Part shown: piece after piece, positions 31,731 to 42,079 of the stretch
Position numbering within the stretch: the stretch's first letter is position 1
Layout of the letters: the number at the start of each line of letters is the position of its first letter
DNA from: Zymoseptoria tritici IPO323
Taxonomy: Eukaryota; Ascomycota; Dothideomycetes; Mycosphaerellales; Mycosphaerellaceae
NCBI RefSeq assembly: GCF_000219625.1
Contig: NC_018218.1
Location: forward strand, 5,642,001-5,706,000
Reading direction: 5' to 3'
Length of the DNA: 64,000 nucleotides
Notes under the pieces: model-generated
Database searches by the model: none
Told to the model about the DNA's origin: nothing
The model's input: only the letters and a program-made list of their open reading frames with translations
Made by a program: the position numbers and the translations under genes

Positions 31731-32411
31731 CTACGAATTCTCCTTAACGACCTGCTCCAAAGCCTTGACATACTCCGGCACCTCTCTACACCCCTGCAAC
31801 GTCACATCCCTCCTCTTCCCATCAATAACGATATACGGCACCGAGTCAATCGCATTGCCCGCCTGCTCCCTAATCAACATCTTCGTATCCATCAACCCCT
31901 CATCCTCATCCTCCACAATCACCCTCCTCGCTTCTCCATCCTCAATCCCCGCCTCCCTGGCCGCCGCCAGCAGTGTGTCATGACTACTCGGATGTTTCTC
32001 CTCCTCAAAGAACTGGCGGTACAAACTGTCCACGAACTTATCCACCACCTCGGGACCATACTTCTCTTGAAATACGTATATACAACGATGCGCGTGGATG
32101 GTATTCGCTACGGTGCCGGTGAATTTATAGTCGATCCCCTCCCCGATTCCGTAGGCGGTCATGAGGGTTTCGTAGACTTTCATTTTCTCGGCGGAGTCGC
32201 CGTAGCGGGACTTTTTGTACCAGGCGTATTTGTCTTCGCCGGTTTGCGAGGCGGAGGGGTAGAGTTGGTAGGGGAGGTATTTGACTGTGAAGGTTGTGGA
32301 GGTGGTGTCTTGGGGTATTTGGGCGAGGGCTTTGGCTAGGCGACGTTTGGCGAGGTAGGTCCATGGACAGATTGTGTCGAGGGTGAAGTTGATGGTGCTT
32401 TCGTACGGCAT
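31731..32411 (-). CDS. DsbA/FrnE-like thioredoxin-fold oxidoreductase
   Basis: Single exon, 226 residues. Starts with the first strand and active-site loop INFTLDTICPWTYLAKRRL, where FrnE-type proteins have CPWC or CPWS; here only the first Cys is kept (CPWT). The helical insertion carries KYLPYQLYPSA and HAHRCIYVFQEKYGPEVVDKF, and the C-terminal part ends with the thioredoxin-fold cis-Pro loop SVPYIVIDGKRRDVTLQG. This is the layout of the DSBA-like family (Pfam DSBA), related to 2-hydroxychromene-2-carboxylate isomerases. With one Cys missing, a glutathione-dependent isomerase-like role is likelier than disulfide formation. Substrate unknown. No targeting signal. Confidence 0.88.
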   Translation of the reverse strand: MPYESTINFTLDTICPWTYLAKRRLAKALAQIPQDTTSTTFTVKYLPYQLYPSASQTGEDKYAWYKKSRYGDSAEKMKVYETLMTAYGIGEGIDYKFTGTVANTIHAHRCIYVFQEKYGPEVVDKFVDSLYRQFFEEEKHPSSHDTLLAAAREAGIEDGEARRVIVEDEDEGLMDTKMLIREQAGNAIDSVPYIVIDGKRRDVTLQGCREVPEYVKALEQVVKENS

Positions 32412-33147
32412 GGTGGAGGTACTTTGAAGTAGGGGAGTAGGAGGTGGATGGGAGTTGTATCGGTGTTCCTTATGGTGAGGGTGTCTAGAGCTGGTCTGAT
32501 CGATATTTGTCGTCTATGTGGAGGGCGTTTGATTCCTGCAGTCAAGGAGAGATGTGCATTGTCTTCACATCTTTGAGTAAACGTTCGCATGTATACTTTA
32601 CCTCACCCCTCATACCGCGGGATGATCGTTTACGCGGCACGGCTCCGAGGGAAGTGAATGATAGAGCGGTCCGTTCATCCGCGAATGCTCGGTGTGACTT
32701 CCCATCGCAGCTCAGTATCAACCAACTGAAGTACACATGGGCTGTTGCTCGTCTCGCCTCTGCAGATGGTGAGGTTTTTGCAGGAGAGATCGAGACTTCG
32801 ATTCACCCTTGATGGAAGAGACGTCCCTGATGTGGCCCGGGGCATTGCGGAGAGCTAGAAAACGACTTATGATGCTATATCGGATCAGACCCAGTAGAGC
32901 ACCTCAACGCACAAGGATCGAGTCATTGCCACCTCCACCTCGTTGACAGCTTGTCGGGAGTGTTCATAATCACACGCAGGAGTTATGCTGAATCGATCGA
33001 TCTGTGAAGTTTCTGTACACATTACTATCGAATCCAAGCTGGTTCCAGGCTGACTTGCAATACTGCACGACTCCGACGAGCGAGCAGCGCGGCGGATCAT
33101 GAGGGCGTTTCCCTTGTTGCCAATGAACGACACGACCTAATCCCGTG
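32412..33147. other. Intergenic
   Basis: Between the DsbA-like gene start and the 3' end of the BAR-SH3 gene. Nothing recognised. Confidence 0.5.
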
Positions 33148-34530
33148 CTATGAGTGGACCTGCACATAATTCCCCGGAAACTGCCCTTGCCGTCCTGCTA
33201 CCTTTCCTATCCACCACTCATTCACATTATCCGTTCTCGACACAATTTCAATCGTCTCGCCAGCAGTAAACGACAGATCGCCTTCCGCCTGGGCTTCGTA
33301 GTCGTATAATGCCGTCACAGTCTCAACACCAGGAACCGCACTCAATTTCGAAGGCTTCGGTTTTGGAGGAGGAGGCGCGGCTTTAGCTTTTGCGGCGGAT
33401 GCCCAATTGCTGCCTGTAGAGTTCGCCCGACCGAGATCTTTGGAATCCGTGTAAGCGCTGCTGGCGGTGTATGCGGGTGGAGCCGCGTTGGAGTCGGAGC
33501 TGAACCGGCGAGCAGGGGAGGCACTCGCTGAACCGTCTTCGATCGCTAATCGGCCGCCAGGCTTGCCATTCTCGAGCATCTTAGTGCCTCCAGGGCCGTA
33601 CTTCAACGGTCTGCGAGGTCCGCCGGTGGTCTTGAATTTCGTCATGCCCAGGGCTTCGACTTGCTGCTGGATGTCGCCGCGTTTGGCTTCGAAAGCCTCT
33701 TCAATGTCTAGAGTGAGGTTGAAGTAGCCAATGTCGATGGATTGCATTTTCTCGTGGAGTGTGTAGAAGACGTTGAGTTGCATGTAATAGAGCGACTGGA
33801 AAAGAGGACCAATGAACTCTTTTTCCAGGCGGAAGAGTTGAGGGAGCTCTTCTTTGATGAGGTTGTTGAAGTACTCGTATTCTTGTGTGGCTTGCTCGAC
33901 GTTGTTTTCCGCACGATAGAGGGCTTTTTCGTCCTTGAGGGACTTGTCCTTCTTGTCTTGAAGCGTTTTGAGCGTGGCGTTATGTCGATCGTAGTCGAGT
34001 TGTTTGTGGTCGCGCTTCACAGTGGCTTTACGCACGACCTTGATAATTTCCATGAGTTCGTCGGCGGGCTTGACGATGCGGGACTCGATCATTTCGAGCT
34101 CGGGTTGCAGACTCGCTTTCAATTCTTGCACAATATTCTCGTATTCCTCGCATGCTCTTATGCCTTCCGGGTTGCCGTCTATAACATAGGAGTCTGGGTC
34201 CGAGGCGCGACCGGAGATGGGCTTGTAGATCTCGGCGCAGGCTTTGGAGAACTCGATTTGGTGGTCGAGCATGCCGTTGATAGCTTCGAAGTACTTTTGC
34301 GATTCATCGTGGAGCTTCTTCGTCTCGCGTTCTAGGTCGGCGAAGCGGCGCTCGGCGTCGATGTAGATGGCATCTTTGGTGATATCGCCCATGTTGAACT
34401 TTTGCTTGATCGTTTGCGGTGCCTGTTCATGAGGTCAGCCCTCATCCGGAGGTGGCCATTTGTGTTGTGCATGAAGCTCTTCGATTGTCCATACCCTCGT
34501 CACCGTCTTCTGGAAGCCCTTCCAACTCAT
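33148..34530 (-). CDS. BAR-SH3 protein, Rvs167/amphiphysin-like
   Basis: Exons 34530-34495 and 34422-33148 (72-nt GT-AG intron) give 436 residues. The 12-codon first exon MSWKGFQKTVTR joins APQTIKQKFNMGDITKD, the amphipathic N-terminal helix and start of the BAR domain. The BAR domain fills about residues 15-250, mainly helical, with DAERRFADLERETKKLHDES and FIGPLFQSLYYMQLNVFY. A Ser/Pro/Ala-rich linker with a polyproline run (PPPPKPKPSK) leads to the C-terminal SH3 domain (VTALYDYEAQAEGDLSF, NEWWIGK, GQFPGNYVQV). The yeast relative Rvs167 shapes membrane tubes and acts with Rvs161 in endocytic scission with actin. The whole architecture is standard length. Confidence 0.94.
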
Positions 34531-35128
34531 CTCGGCGGCGTTATCTTCTCACAAAATGGCGGCGTGCCGGGTTGGTGTGCTCAAGCGGGTGGTGTAGTGG
34601 AATGTGACAACGGGCAGCAGATCTTGGAGTTTGCTGGAGAGATGTTGTCGGATGACGGCAAGTGGCTTAGCAGTCGTCGGCAAGCTTGGCCGTTGGTGGT
34701 TGTGTCGTTTGGCGGGGTGGGGCGGCGCGGGCGGTGATCTGTCCGCTGCACAGGATTGATTGAAACAAGATATGCACAAGATATGCTGGTCAATGATCTA
34801 GAACGACATCCTTGTTGTCGCATCACAAAGAAGATGCAGCTGTCCGTCCGCACATGCTGCCAAGCTCGTTGCGGCGTCATGCTGAAGACGTCAGCCAGCG
34901 GCCGAGGAGGTCCCGCCGCATCGGGTTTGTGCTTCTTCACGTTTCACACCAACGACTTCGACAATTCGAATACGCCTGTTATACGTCGATTGGGACTTAG
35001 TCGACTGATCAACAGAACGGAAGCAACGTAATTTTCGACACTATGCATCTAGCTAGTGATCTACCTTTGAGCAACGAGCCATGCAGCGCTGGCGAATGGA
35101 ATCCGGCTTTTGGCGTCGTAGCGGTCCA
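34531..35128. other. Intergenic
   Basis: Upstream of the BAR-SH3 gene and downstream of the PAN-like secreted protein gene. Nothing recognised. Confidence 0.5.
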
Positions 35129-35983
35129 CTAATTAGCGAAGGAAACCTGTAAGGCTATGGACGCAGCAGGCGCGGCGTCATTTCCCTCTCCCACCGTCAA
35201 TTGATATTGACTATCGACTCCAAAATCGTTCTGGCTGTCAACGCGGTCTCCGAACGTGCACGTTAGCACGCTAAGCCCGTTGCCATAAGTAAAGATGGCA
35301 CAAACTCCGGGAACGACACCTGGGACTCCTACGTTTGCGTCGAAGCTGACCCGCTGAAGACCTGGATCATTAGTGAATATGGTTGCGAGTCTGTCGCTTT
35401 TGGAGGAGACGAGGTGACATGAAGAGTCGAGCGTGAAGGTCGCAAGTCCGGAGCTTGTGGAGAAGAGCAGATAGTCGGGACCGGTTCTAGGGCCATTTGT
35501 GATATCTTCTTGAGGGAGCGTTGCCGGCGTGCCGATGTCGGGCGTGCCGTCGGCGCTCGCGGTGTTCTTGAGCGATAGGATCGCGAAAGGTTTATTGGAC
35601 GGACATGCTAATGCTGTTGTGGTGGTTGAGACTGTAGACGTGGTGGTGATCTTTGGTCCGATCGGAGCCTTGCAGGCCTTGTCGTAGAAAATGTATGGCG
35701 ACCTCTTCTTGCAGTCGACGTTGTCTTTGACCAGCGACGAGTATAGTCGGCAGGTATTTTCGCCATATCCGTAGCTGCGACATTGCGAATTCTTCGCACA
35801 GAGTGTCGCACACTCGGAGAGACTGCACTGGCGCTTATTCAGGATGAAGTGTCCCCGGTCGTAGCCTACGACACCACAAGACGTTCCAGCGGGCGCAAGA
35901 CGCTTCTCAATGGGGCCGAAAGGAGAAGCGTATGCTCCGCTGAGGAAGAGTGGGAGAGTGGCAATGAGGCTAATGAGCTGCAT
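35129..35983 (-). CDS. Secreted protein with N-terminal PAN/apple-like domain
   Basis: Single exon, 284 residues. A signal peptide (MQLISLIATLPLFLSGAYA) precedes a possible Kex2 site (EKR at 26-28) and a cysteine-rich block: SCGVVGYDRG, QCSLSECATLCAKNSQCRSY, ENTCRLY, VDCKKR, which has the cysteine order and LYS-type ending of a PAN/apple domain. A Thr-rich linker (TTTSTVSTTTTA) is followed by a second domain of mostly beta character with scattered Cys and no match I can name. PAN domains bind protein or sugar ligands, so a cell-surface or extracellular adhesion role is inferred. The gene is divergent from NFS1, now separated from it by the retrotransposon. Confidence 0.8.
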   Translation of the reverse strand: MQLISLIATLPLFLSGAYASPFGPIEKRLAPAGTSCGVVGYDRGHFILNKRQCSLSECATLCAKNSQCRSYGYGENTCRLYSSLVKDNVDCKKRSPYIFYDKACKAPIGPKITTTSTVSTTTTALACPSNKPFAILSLKNTASADGTPDIGTPATLPQEDITNGPRTGPDYLLFSTSSGLATFTLDSSCHLVSSKSDRLATIFTNDPGLQRVSFDANVGVPGVVPGVCAIFTYGNGLSVLTCTFGDRVDSQNDFGVDSQYQLTVGEGNDAAPAASIALQVSFAN

Positions 35984-36631
35984 GATCAGAGAGCTGAGGC
36001 AGAATGGAGGTAAAGGAGAGAGCAGGAGACATTAGAAAGAACGGACGCCTGTAGATATACCTCCGTACTTACAAGTGGTCAGGCCACGAAGCTCGCGGGC
36101 TCCTCGTGAGATGTAAAATTTGCATGCGCTGTCGTGAGCGTGCAACACCTGGATGCGGTTAGAGATCAGTCGATGTAAGTTCTGGACCTCATCAGCTGTG
36201 CTGCATCTTTGCATCCGCGCTGCCGTCGGGGCTGCCGTGTGGCTTGTTCAAAGTTCTCGGAGCGGCCGAACACAGAATGTCGAGTTCATCTCAGCTCTCT
36301 AGTGATGATGTGACTTGTTCTCGGAGCCCTGAAGGCAATCGTGTGGGCGGCGTCCGCTTCGCTTTCCTTCTTGTACATCTCTGACCTGACTCGAAATGGG
36401 GACTACGGATGAACAGACACAGTCAGCTTGGTCAAGCGTGACAGGATCGAATGGACAGGGACAGGACTCCTGCGCATTGTTCTCGGTTGTGTGCATCTTA
36501 ACTCTTTGCTCTTCTGGTCATTGCCACAGCAATTGAGAAGAGGCCGTCATGCTTTGTGCTTGCGAGGGGCGAGGTCGGGTCGGGTCGTCAGACTATTGTG
36601 ATGACTCAGCACCGTCAGCATCGAGCTTGCC
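35984..36631. other. Intergenic; left flank of the retrotransposon insertion
   Basis: Upstream of the PAN-like gene. Before the insertion this stretch plus 43000-43073 formed a divergent promoter of about 0.7 kb shared with NFS1. The sequence keeps ordinary TCA, CCA, TGA and TGG triplets right up to the element. Confidence 0.6.
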
Positions 36632-36636
36632 CTAAT
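36632..36636. repeat. Target site duplication, left copy (CTAAT)
   Basis: Five bases directly before the left LTR, identical to 42995-42999 after the right LTR. Five bp is the usual duplication size for Ty1/Copia integrases. Confidence 0.93.
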
Positions 36637-36807
36637 TGTTGTGGATCATTAGACTGACTATCAGTGAAGTGCACGTGACTAGTGCCAAGGCATTTACACA
36701 CACAGATAGCTGAAGTGAGAATCTTACACTTAAGATTCTCTCTGCATAACAATATATACCTGCTAATTAGAGGTCTTCTTCTACTTAGCTTAAGTCTAAT
36801 TACAACA
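36637..36807 (+). repeat. Left LTR (171 bp)
   Basis: Starts TG and ends CA. Differs from the right LTR at 17 positions, all transitions. At eight of these the left copy holds the mutated base; seven lie in its inner half (position 89 onward), one at position 14. The outer half is nearly untouched. Confidence 0.96.
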
Positions 36808-36823
36808 GGTTATAAGCCCGGCG
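36808..36823 (+). other. Possible primer binding site
   Basis: The sequence directly after the left LTR (GGTTATAAGCCCGGCG) lies where a tRNA primes minus-strand synthesis. It loosely resembles the GGTATCAGAGCC site common in Copia elements, but mutation makes the tRNA uncertain. Confidence 0.3.
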
Positions 36824-36944
36824 TAACTACTGCACACTTAAGGAAGAATTGTCTGTTCTAAGCGCAGCTACTAGAACCTTACTATACACTGTTTAGACAG
36901 TTAACTAGCGAGCCGAGAAAGAGCTAGTTACAACAACAGCCGCA

Positions 36945-39900
36945 ATGCAGGTTAATAAGTTTAAGACTACGAAGGAGAATAAAGTCCTAAGAAAGGGAAG
37001 CAACTTCTTAGACTAGTTAAGGATACTTAAAGCAGCCCTTATAGACAAGGAGGTGTTAGGCTATGTCTTTTATAACATTCCCTAGTGCCCTGCCTAACTA
37101 AAGCTAGGAATTAAAGTTAGATATCCCTCTCTACCAACTAAGGAGAGTACTGCTTTATCCTCCTAGGCTCTAACTCCTTCCTAAAAAGAAGGAGGGGACA
37201 CTCTAGTAACAGAACCTATTCTGACTAGTAGACTAAGACTAACTCCTCTCTAAGTCTAGCACAAGTATAACCTAATTGCATACGGGATTGTTAGCAAAAG
37301 GATTAACTAATCTCTAAGGCCCAACTTTAGGGATATAGAGAAGATAGCTAAGGAACTGTATAATACTGTTGTAGCTACCTATAGGCCTGTTGTAACTATA
37401 AACATTTATAACAGCCTAAGGATTCTTAGAATTAGTAATATTAAGATCTAAGGAACAAACACTTAGAAGTACTGTAAGGACTTCTAGAAGTAGTATTATA
37501 AGTACATCTCTACAACAGAACAATACTCCAGGTCTAAGAGCATTCTAGTCTTAAAGCTTACCTTTAGTAATAAGCAGATTAGGCTGTTCTTTATCTAGGG
37601 CCTCTACTATCTGGAATACCTAAGAAGCTAGAGACAATCCTATTACATTAAGAACACAACTCTTAAAGAGCTGATTACCTTACTAATTAAGGAACCTCCT
37701 CTATAGACATAGAGGACAGCAGGAGGATTTAGGGGTGCTGCAGTAGATAATAATTAGTGTACTAAGTGTACCTATTATATCTACACAAATGCAGATTGCT
37801 TTAAGAAGCACCCTAACAAGGCCCTAAAGTCCTAGGTATACAGAGGAAAAGGAGGATCTAATAAGGATAAGAAGAAGTCCTAAGATAAGAGCAAGAGACA
37901 TAATAAGAAGGGAGGAAAGGGTGCTGCAGCAATTAAGCCTATCTCCTCTTCTAATATAGGCTTAGGCTCTAATTTAGACAGCTTATTTGCAGGAGCAGCA
38001 ATTGCTGCCGCTGGAATATAAAGGAGTAACACTATTGTCTAGGATTCTAGTATATTATACTACTTCTTTAATAATAAGTCCTAGTTCTTAGACCTTAAAC
38101 CCCTAGAAACCCTAATTAGGTTCTCTTAAGCTATTAGACAAAGTACAGTTACATACTTAGGAAGTGTAAGGATTATAATAAAGTATAAGGGGAATAAGTT
38201 AAACATTACCTTGCAAGATGTGTTGTACTCTCCTAACTCTAATTACAACCTTATCTTAGTAGAGACTCTCTAGCTAAAGTGCAAGGTCTACCTAGACAGG
38301 CTATCTTTATGCATTCTAAGGAATGACAAGAAGATAGGCAAGGTTTAGTCTACTTATAATGTTCTAATCCTCTAGAATGCAACTGTCTCTCTCCCTAAGG
38401 GGAGTACTAAAGTTGCTTCTACAACTAACAGGAACATGTCCTGTCTAGCCTTTGCTATGCCTAAGGCTAACACAACAAGATAGCACTAGAGACTAGGCTA
38501 TATAGGGAACAAGATTCTTAGTACAACAAAGGCTTAAGTCTAAGGACTTAAGCAGATTAACACATCTACACTTAAGCACTATAAGCTATGCAAGCTTGCA
38601 AGGTTATAGAGAGTAGTGTTAAGAACTCTAAGACTAATACCTTAATCCTTATTAGATAAGGTCTATATTAACATTATAGGACTAATCTTTCTACTAGACA
38701 TCTTTGGATGCAAGTACATCCTTATAATTACTAATGCAAAGTTAAGAAGGAGATAGGCTATCTTCTGCAAGCTTAAATTACAAGCTGCACAAATTATTAA
38801 GAAATAGACTACTAAGACATTTAACCAGTACAAAAAGATAGTTAAGATCTAGTTCTTAGATAGAGGAGGAGAGTTTGACAACAATAATCTAATTACATTT
38901 GCAGAGAATAAGGGACTAAGATAGGATTTCTTAGCTCCCTATACTCCTAAGCAGAATAGAGTTGCAGAATTATCTAATAAGGTTATCCTTAACAAGGCAA
39001 GAGCAATAATAATTAACTCTAGCCTACCTCTCCCTCTCTGGAGTTTTGCAGTTGCATATATAATCTTCCTTACTAATAGGCTAGTATGCCTGTTAACTAA
39101 CAAGATTCCTCTTTAGGAATTTAATTAAGATCTTAATGCTAGAACTCTATATATTAATCTAACAAAGGTTAGGAGATTTAGATGCAGAGCATATCTGCAT
39201 AATTAGGGGAGACCTAATTTATAGAAGTTCTATCCTAGAGCAGAGAAATACTAGAATCTAGGATTCCAGGAGAACACTTTAACTAACTATATAGTTTAGA
39301 AGTTTGAACTATCTACCCTTGCTAGGTTTTAGCACAAGATTATAACCTCTCCTTATGTAACACATAATAAGGATAAGGTATATAGCACAATACCTGCTGC
39401 CCTAGACTTCTAGGGGGAGAGTTTCCTACAACTAATGCAACCTATTGCTACAGAACAGGAAGTCTATACTATCTACACTAAGGATCAAGATTAGGGCTAG
39501 GATGCCTAAGGGTAAGATGCCTAACCTCTTACTACTTCTTATCTTTAAGAAGTAGAGAACATGTTTAATACTATGCAGAGAGAGAGAAACCAAGCCTCCC
39601 TTTTAACATCTTAGGGGGAGCAAATATTAGGTTAGGACATATAGTCCTAGGATAACTAACACAAGCAGTCTAAGCCTAATTAGCTAGAGGCTACTAAGCA
39701 TAAAGAAGCCTCCTAGCTAGCTTAGGGGGAGTATGTTTCTAAGGAAACAGGAAGTCCTAAGGGATTCTAAGGAAGTCTTAAGGGATTCTAGGAGTAGGCT
39801 AATGCCTTATTAACACAGCTACAACATTAAGTATTAGCAGAGGATTGCCCTAAAAGGGAAGACCTCTAAGATTATGCTATAACTCCCTTCCTAGACATTT

Positions 39901-41600
39901 ATGTTATAGGAAAGAGGAAAGCAGGGAGAAGCCCTAAGAGACCTAAGAAATTAGGCAATAAAGCAAGTCCTAAAAGCTCAGGCACATTTAGACTCTTAAG
40001 AAGTAGAAGATCAGTTGTGAGAAAAGACTACAGCAAGATCCAGAAGATAGGACTTAAAGCAACAAATCCTAATCTGTCTAATCCTAAGACAGTTAAGGAA
40101 GCTCTCTCCAGATCTAACTATAAGGAATAGGAGAAAGCTATTATTAAGGAAGCTAAGTCACTTAAGTCCACAGGATGCCTTAAATAGAAACTTATTAGCA
40201 CCCTCCCTAAGGGGAGAGTCCCTCTTATAGGGAAATAGGTCTTTAAGATTAAGGTGCTCCTAGATAGAACTATAGAGAAGTATAAGGCTAGATAGACAGC
40301 TAGGGGATTCACACAAAGGAAGGGACTTAACTATGTTAATACCTTTGCTCCTACCCTAAGAGCTGCAACAGGGAGAATACTTCTGTCCCTCTTAGTTAAC
40401 TTTAGCTAGAAGAGGAGATAAGTTAATATTAAGACTGTATTCCTGAATCTAAACCTAGATAAGTAGATCTTTATTAAGCCACTAGAGGGAGCTTATCTCT
40501 TTAAGAAAGATGCCCACAAGTACATTATACATGTTAAGAAAGGACTGTATAGGCTTAAGTAGGCAGCTGCTCTCTAGCACTACGATACTATAGACACTCT
40601 CCAAAAGCTTGGTCTAATAAGAACTGTTAGCGATGCTTGCCTCTTTTAAAGGAAAGGCATCCTTGTTCTCCTTTATATAGATAACTTCCAGATCTTTAGA
40701 CAGTTAGACTATAAGATTAACAAGCTAATTAAGGGATTAGAGCAGAAGTACACAATTAAGGTTGTTAATACTAATGTCTTTCTTAGACTTTACCTAAAGG
40801 AAGGGAAAGATGGCTCTATGTCTGTCTCTTAGGAACACTATTCTAGAGACAAACTTTAAGGACATAGTCTTAGCAATGCAAAGAGTGTTAAGTACCCCCT
40901 TAACACCCTCCTTAAACCCCTCTAGGATAAGGGAACAAAGGAGGACTATAATCTCTTTAACAAGATTATTAGGGAACTGCAACATCTATTAAACTATACT
41001 AGACTAGACATTAGTTTTGCTGTTAACTACTGTATAAGGTTCCTTTAGAACCTAGGACCTCTGCATGTTTAGGTAGCCAAACACATCTGGAGATATGTTA
41101 TAGGCACAATTAACAAGTGCCTTGTGTATAGGAAAACTAAGGAGCAAATTCAGATTGAAGTATTCTCAGACTCTAACTTTGCTAGTAATCCTAGCACATC
41201 TAGGTCTACCTTAGGAATGCTCTTTAAAATTGCAGGAGGCCTAGTTATCTAGAGATCTTAACTGCAGAAAGAAGTAGTGCTGTCTAGCACTAAGGCAGAG
41301 TACCTCTCTCTTACTAAGGCAACAAGAGAAGTGAATTAGGTAAGGAATCTTATTAATAAGCTCTAGCCCTTTACCTAGGCTAAAAGCATTTCTACTATCC
41401 TTATTAAAGTAGACAATTAATCAGCTATCAGCCTTGTAGAAAACCATGCTAACTCCAAAAGATTAAGACATGTCTCTCTTAGGAACTATTACTGCAGAGA
41501 GCAATATAACAAGGGGAGTATTAAGGTAGAGTTTGTAAGGACAGACATGCAGCTTGCAGACTGTCTAACAAAACCAAAATCCCTAAACACTATCCTCTAA
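36945..41600 (+). pseudogene. Copia gag-pol polyprotein, inactivated by TAA/TAG stops
   Basis: One reading frame of 1,552 codons from ATG 36945 to TAA 41598-41600 keeps its phase throughout: the zinc knuckle (37758-37799), the integrase stretch near 38925, the RT region near 40239 and the final LTKPKS all fall in frame 0. The knuckle reads C-x2-C-x4-Y-x4-C, the Tyr replacing the expected His through CCAC to CTAC. Integrase shows LDRGGEFDN and APYTPKQNRVAE; reverse transcriptase shows KARxTARGFTQRKGLNY and YIDN in place of YVDD; RNase H shows SSTKAEYLSL and the end RTDMQLADCLTKP. Stops are TAA or TAG, as expected when Trp and Gln codons mutate. No frameshift was needed anywhere I checked, so loss of function came from point mutation. 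Confidence 0.92.
37758..37799 (+). other. Gag CCHC zinc knuckle (His changed to Tyr)
   Basis: Codons read CTKC, four residues, Tyr, four residues, Cys. The Tyr codon TAC after a C fits mutation of CAC in a CCA context. Confidence 0.85.
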
Positions 41601-41614
41601 TGTAGGCGTCCACC

Positions 41615-41619
41615 AAAAA
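41615..41619 (-). terminator. T5 run, possible RNA polymerase III terminator
   Basis: Five T on the minus strand, 57 nt after the tRNA-like gene and just beyond the hairpin. A T-run of four or more is the normal Pol III stop. Confidence 0.5.
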
Positions 41620-41622
41620 GAG

Positions 41623-41673
41623 CATCTCGTGCGAGCATAAGAGGAACACATCCTAACATAGTCGCACGAAATG
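41623..41673 (-). ncRNA. 12-bp hairpin downstream of the tRNA-like gene
   Basis: Inverted repeat of 41623-41634 with 41662-41673 around a 27-nt loop. Read as minus-strand RNA all twelve positions pair, with one U-G wobble; read as plus-strand RNA the same position is a C-A mismatch. This favours a minus-strand transcript, the same strand as the tRNA-like gene. No known RNA family recognised. Confidence 0.5.
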
Positions 41674-41675
41674 AG

Positions 41676-41747
41676 AGGCTGATACAGGAATTAAACCTGT
41701 AACCTTCTGATTTGTAGTCAGAAATTATACTACTAGACCAACTAGCC
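41676..41747 (-). tRNA. tRNA-like gene, anticodon ACA (Cys by code), partly mutated
   Basis: On the minus strand the sequence folds as a tRNA: acceptor GGCTAGT with ATCAGCC (one A-C mismatch at pair 5), D arm with TAGTAGTAT loop, anticodon stem TCTGA/TCAGA closing loop CTACAAA, five-base variable region, and T arm ACAGG-TTTAATT-CCTGT. U33 precedes the triplet ACA, which would read the Cys codon UGU. The internal B box reads GGTTTAATTCC where GGTTCAATTCC is expected, the A box has an A for the second G, and the acceptor mismatch likewise fits TGG to TAG; all three are YCA-context changes. Probably not transcribed now. An ACA anticodon is unusual; nuclear tRNA-Cys normally has GCA. Confidence 0.75.
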
Positions 41748-42079
41748 CTTAATAAGAAGAGGGAAATTGCTCTTAAATTTATGCCTTAGTACCTGCATTC
41801 CCACCTAAGAAGGATTCCCTCCCTAGAATTACACTATTTTATTTGTTACAAGACTAAGAAGTATAACATTTAGAACACTTATTTTATTCTTATCTGTACA
41901 AAGGAAAGGAGGCAACTACACACCTCTACAAAAGCATCTAAGAAACTATAAGAAAAACACCTAGCTAAAGGAAAACTTTTCTATAAAAACCTAAAAGTAT
42001 TAGAGCATGTCCTAGAACCTGCAGCCTGCCCCCCTAGAACTACTACCAAAAGACTAAGCTAATTCCCCTAGAATCTTAA

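Larger units (their letters stand above)
41571..41747 (-). other. Mutation-poor island inside the RIP-mutated element
   Basis: Between the end of pol and 41747 eight intact YCA/TGR triplets remain in about 170 bp, against two in a 360-bp sample of gag. The island coincides with the antisense tRNA-like gene, the hairpin after it and the T5 run. Some sites in it are mutated (acceptor stem, D arm, T loop), so it is spared only in part. Confidence 0.7.
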
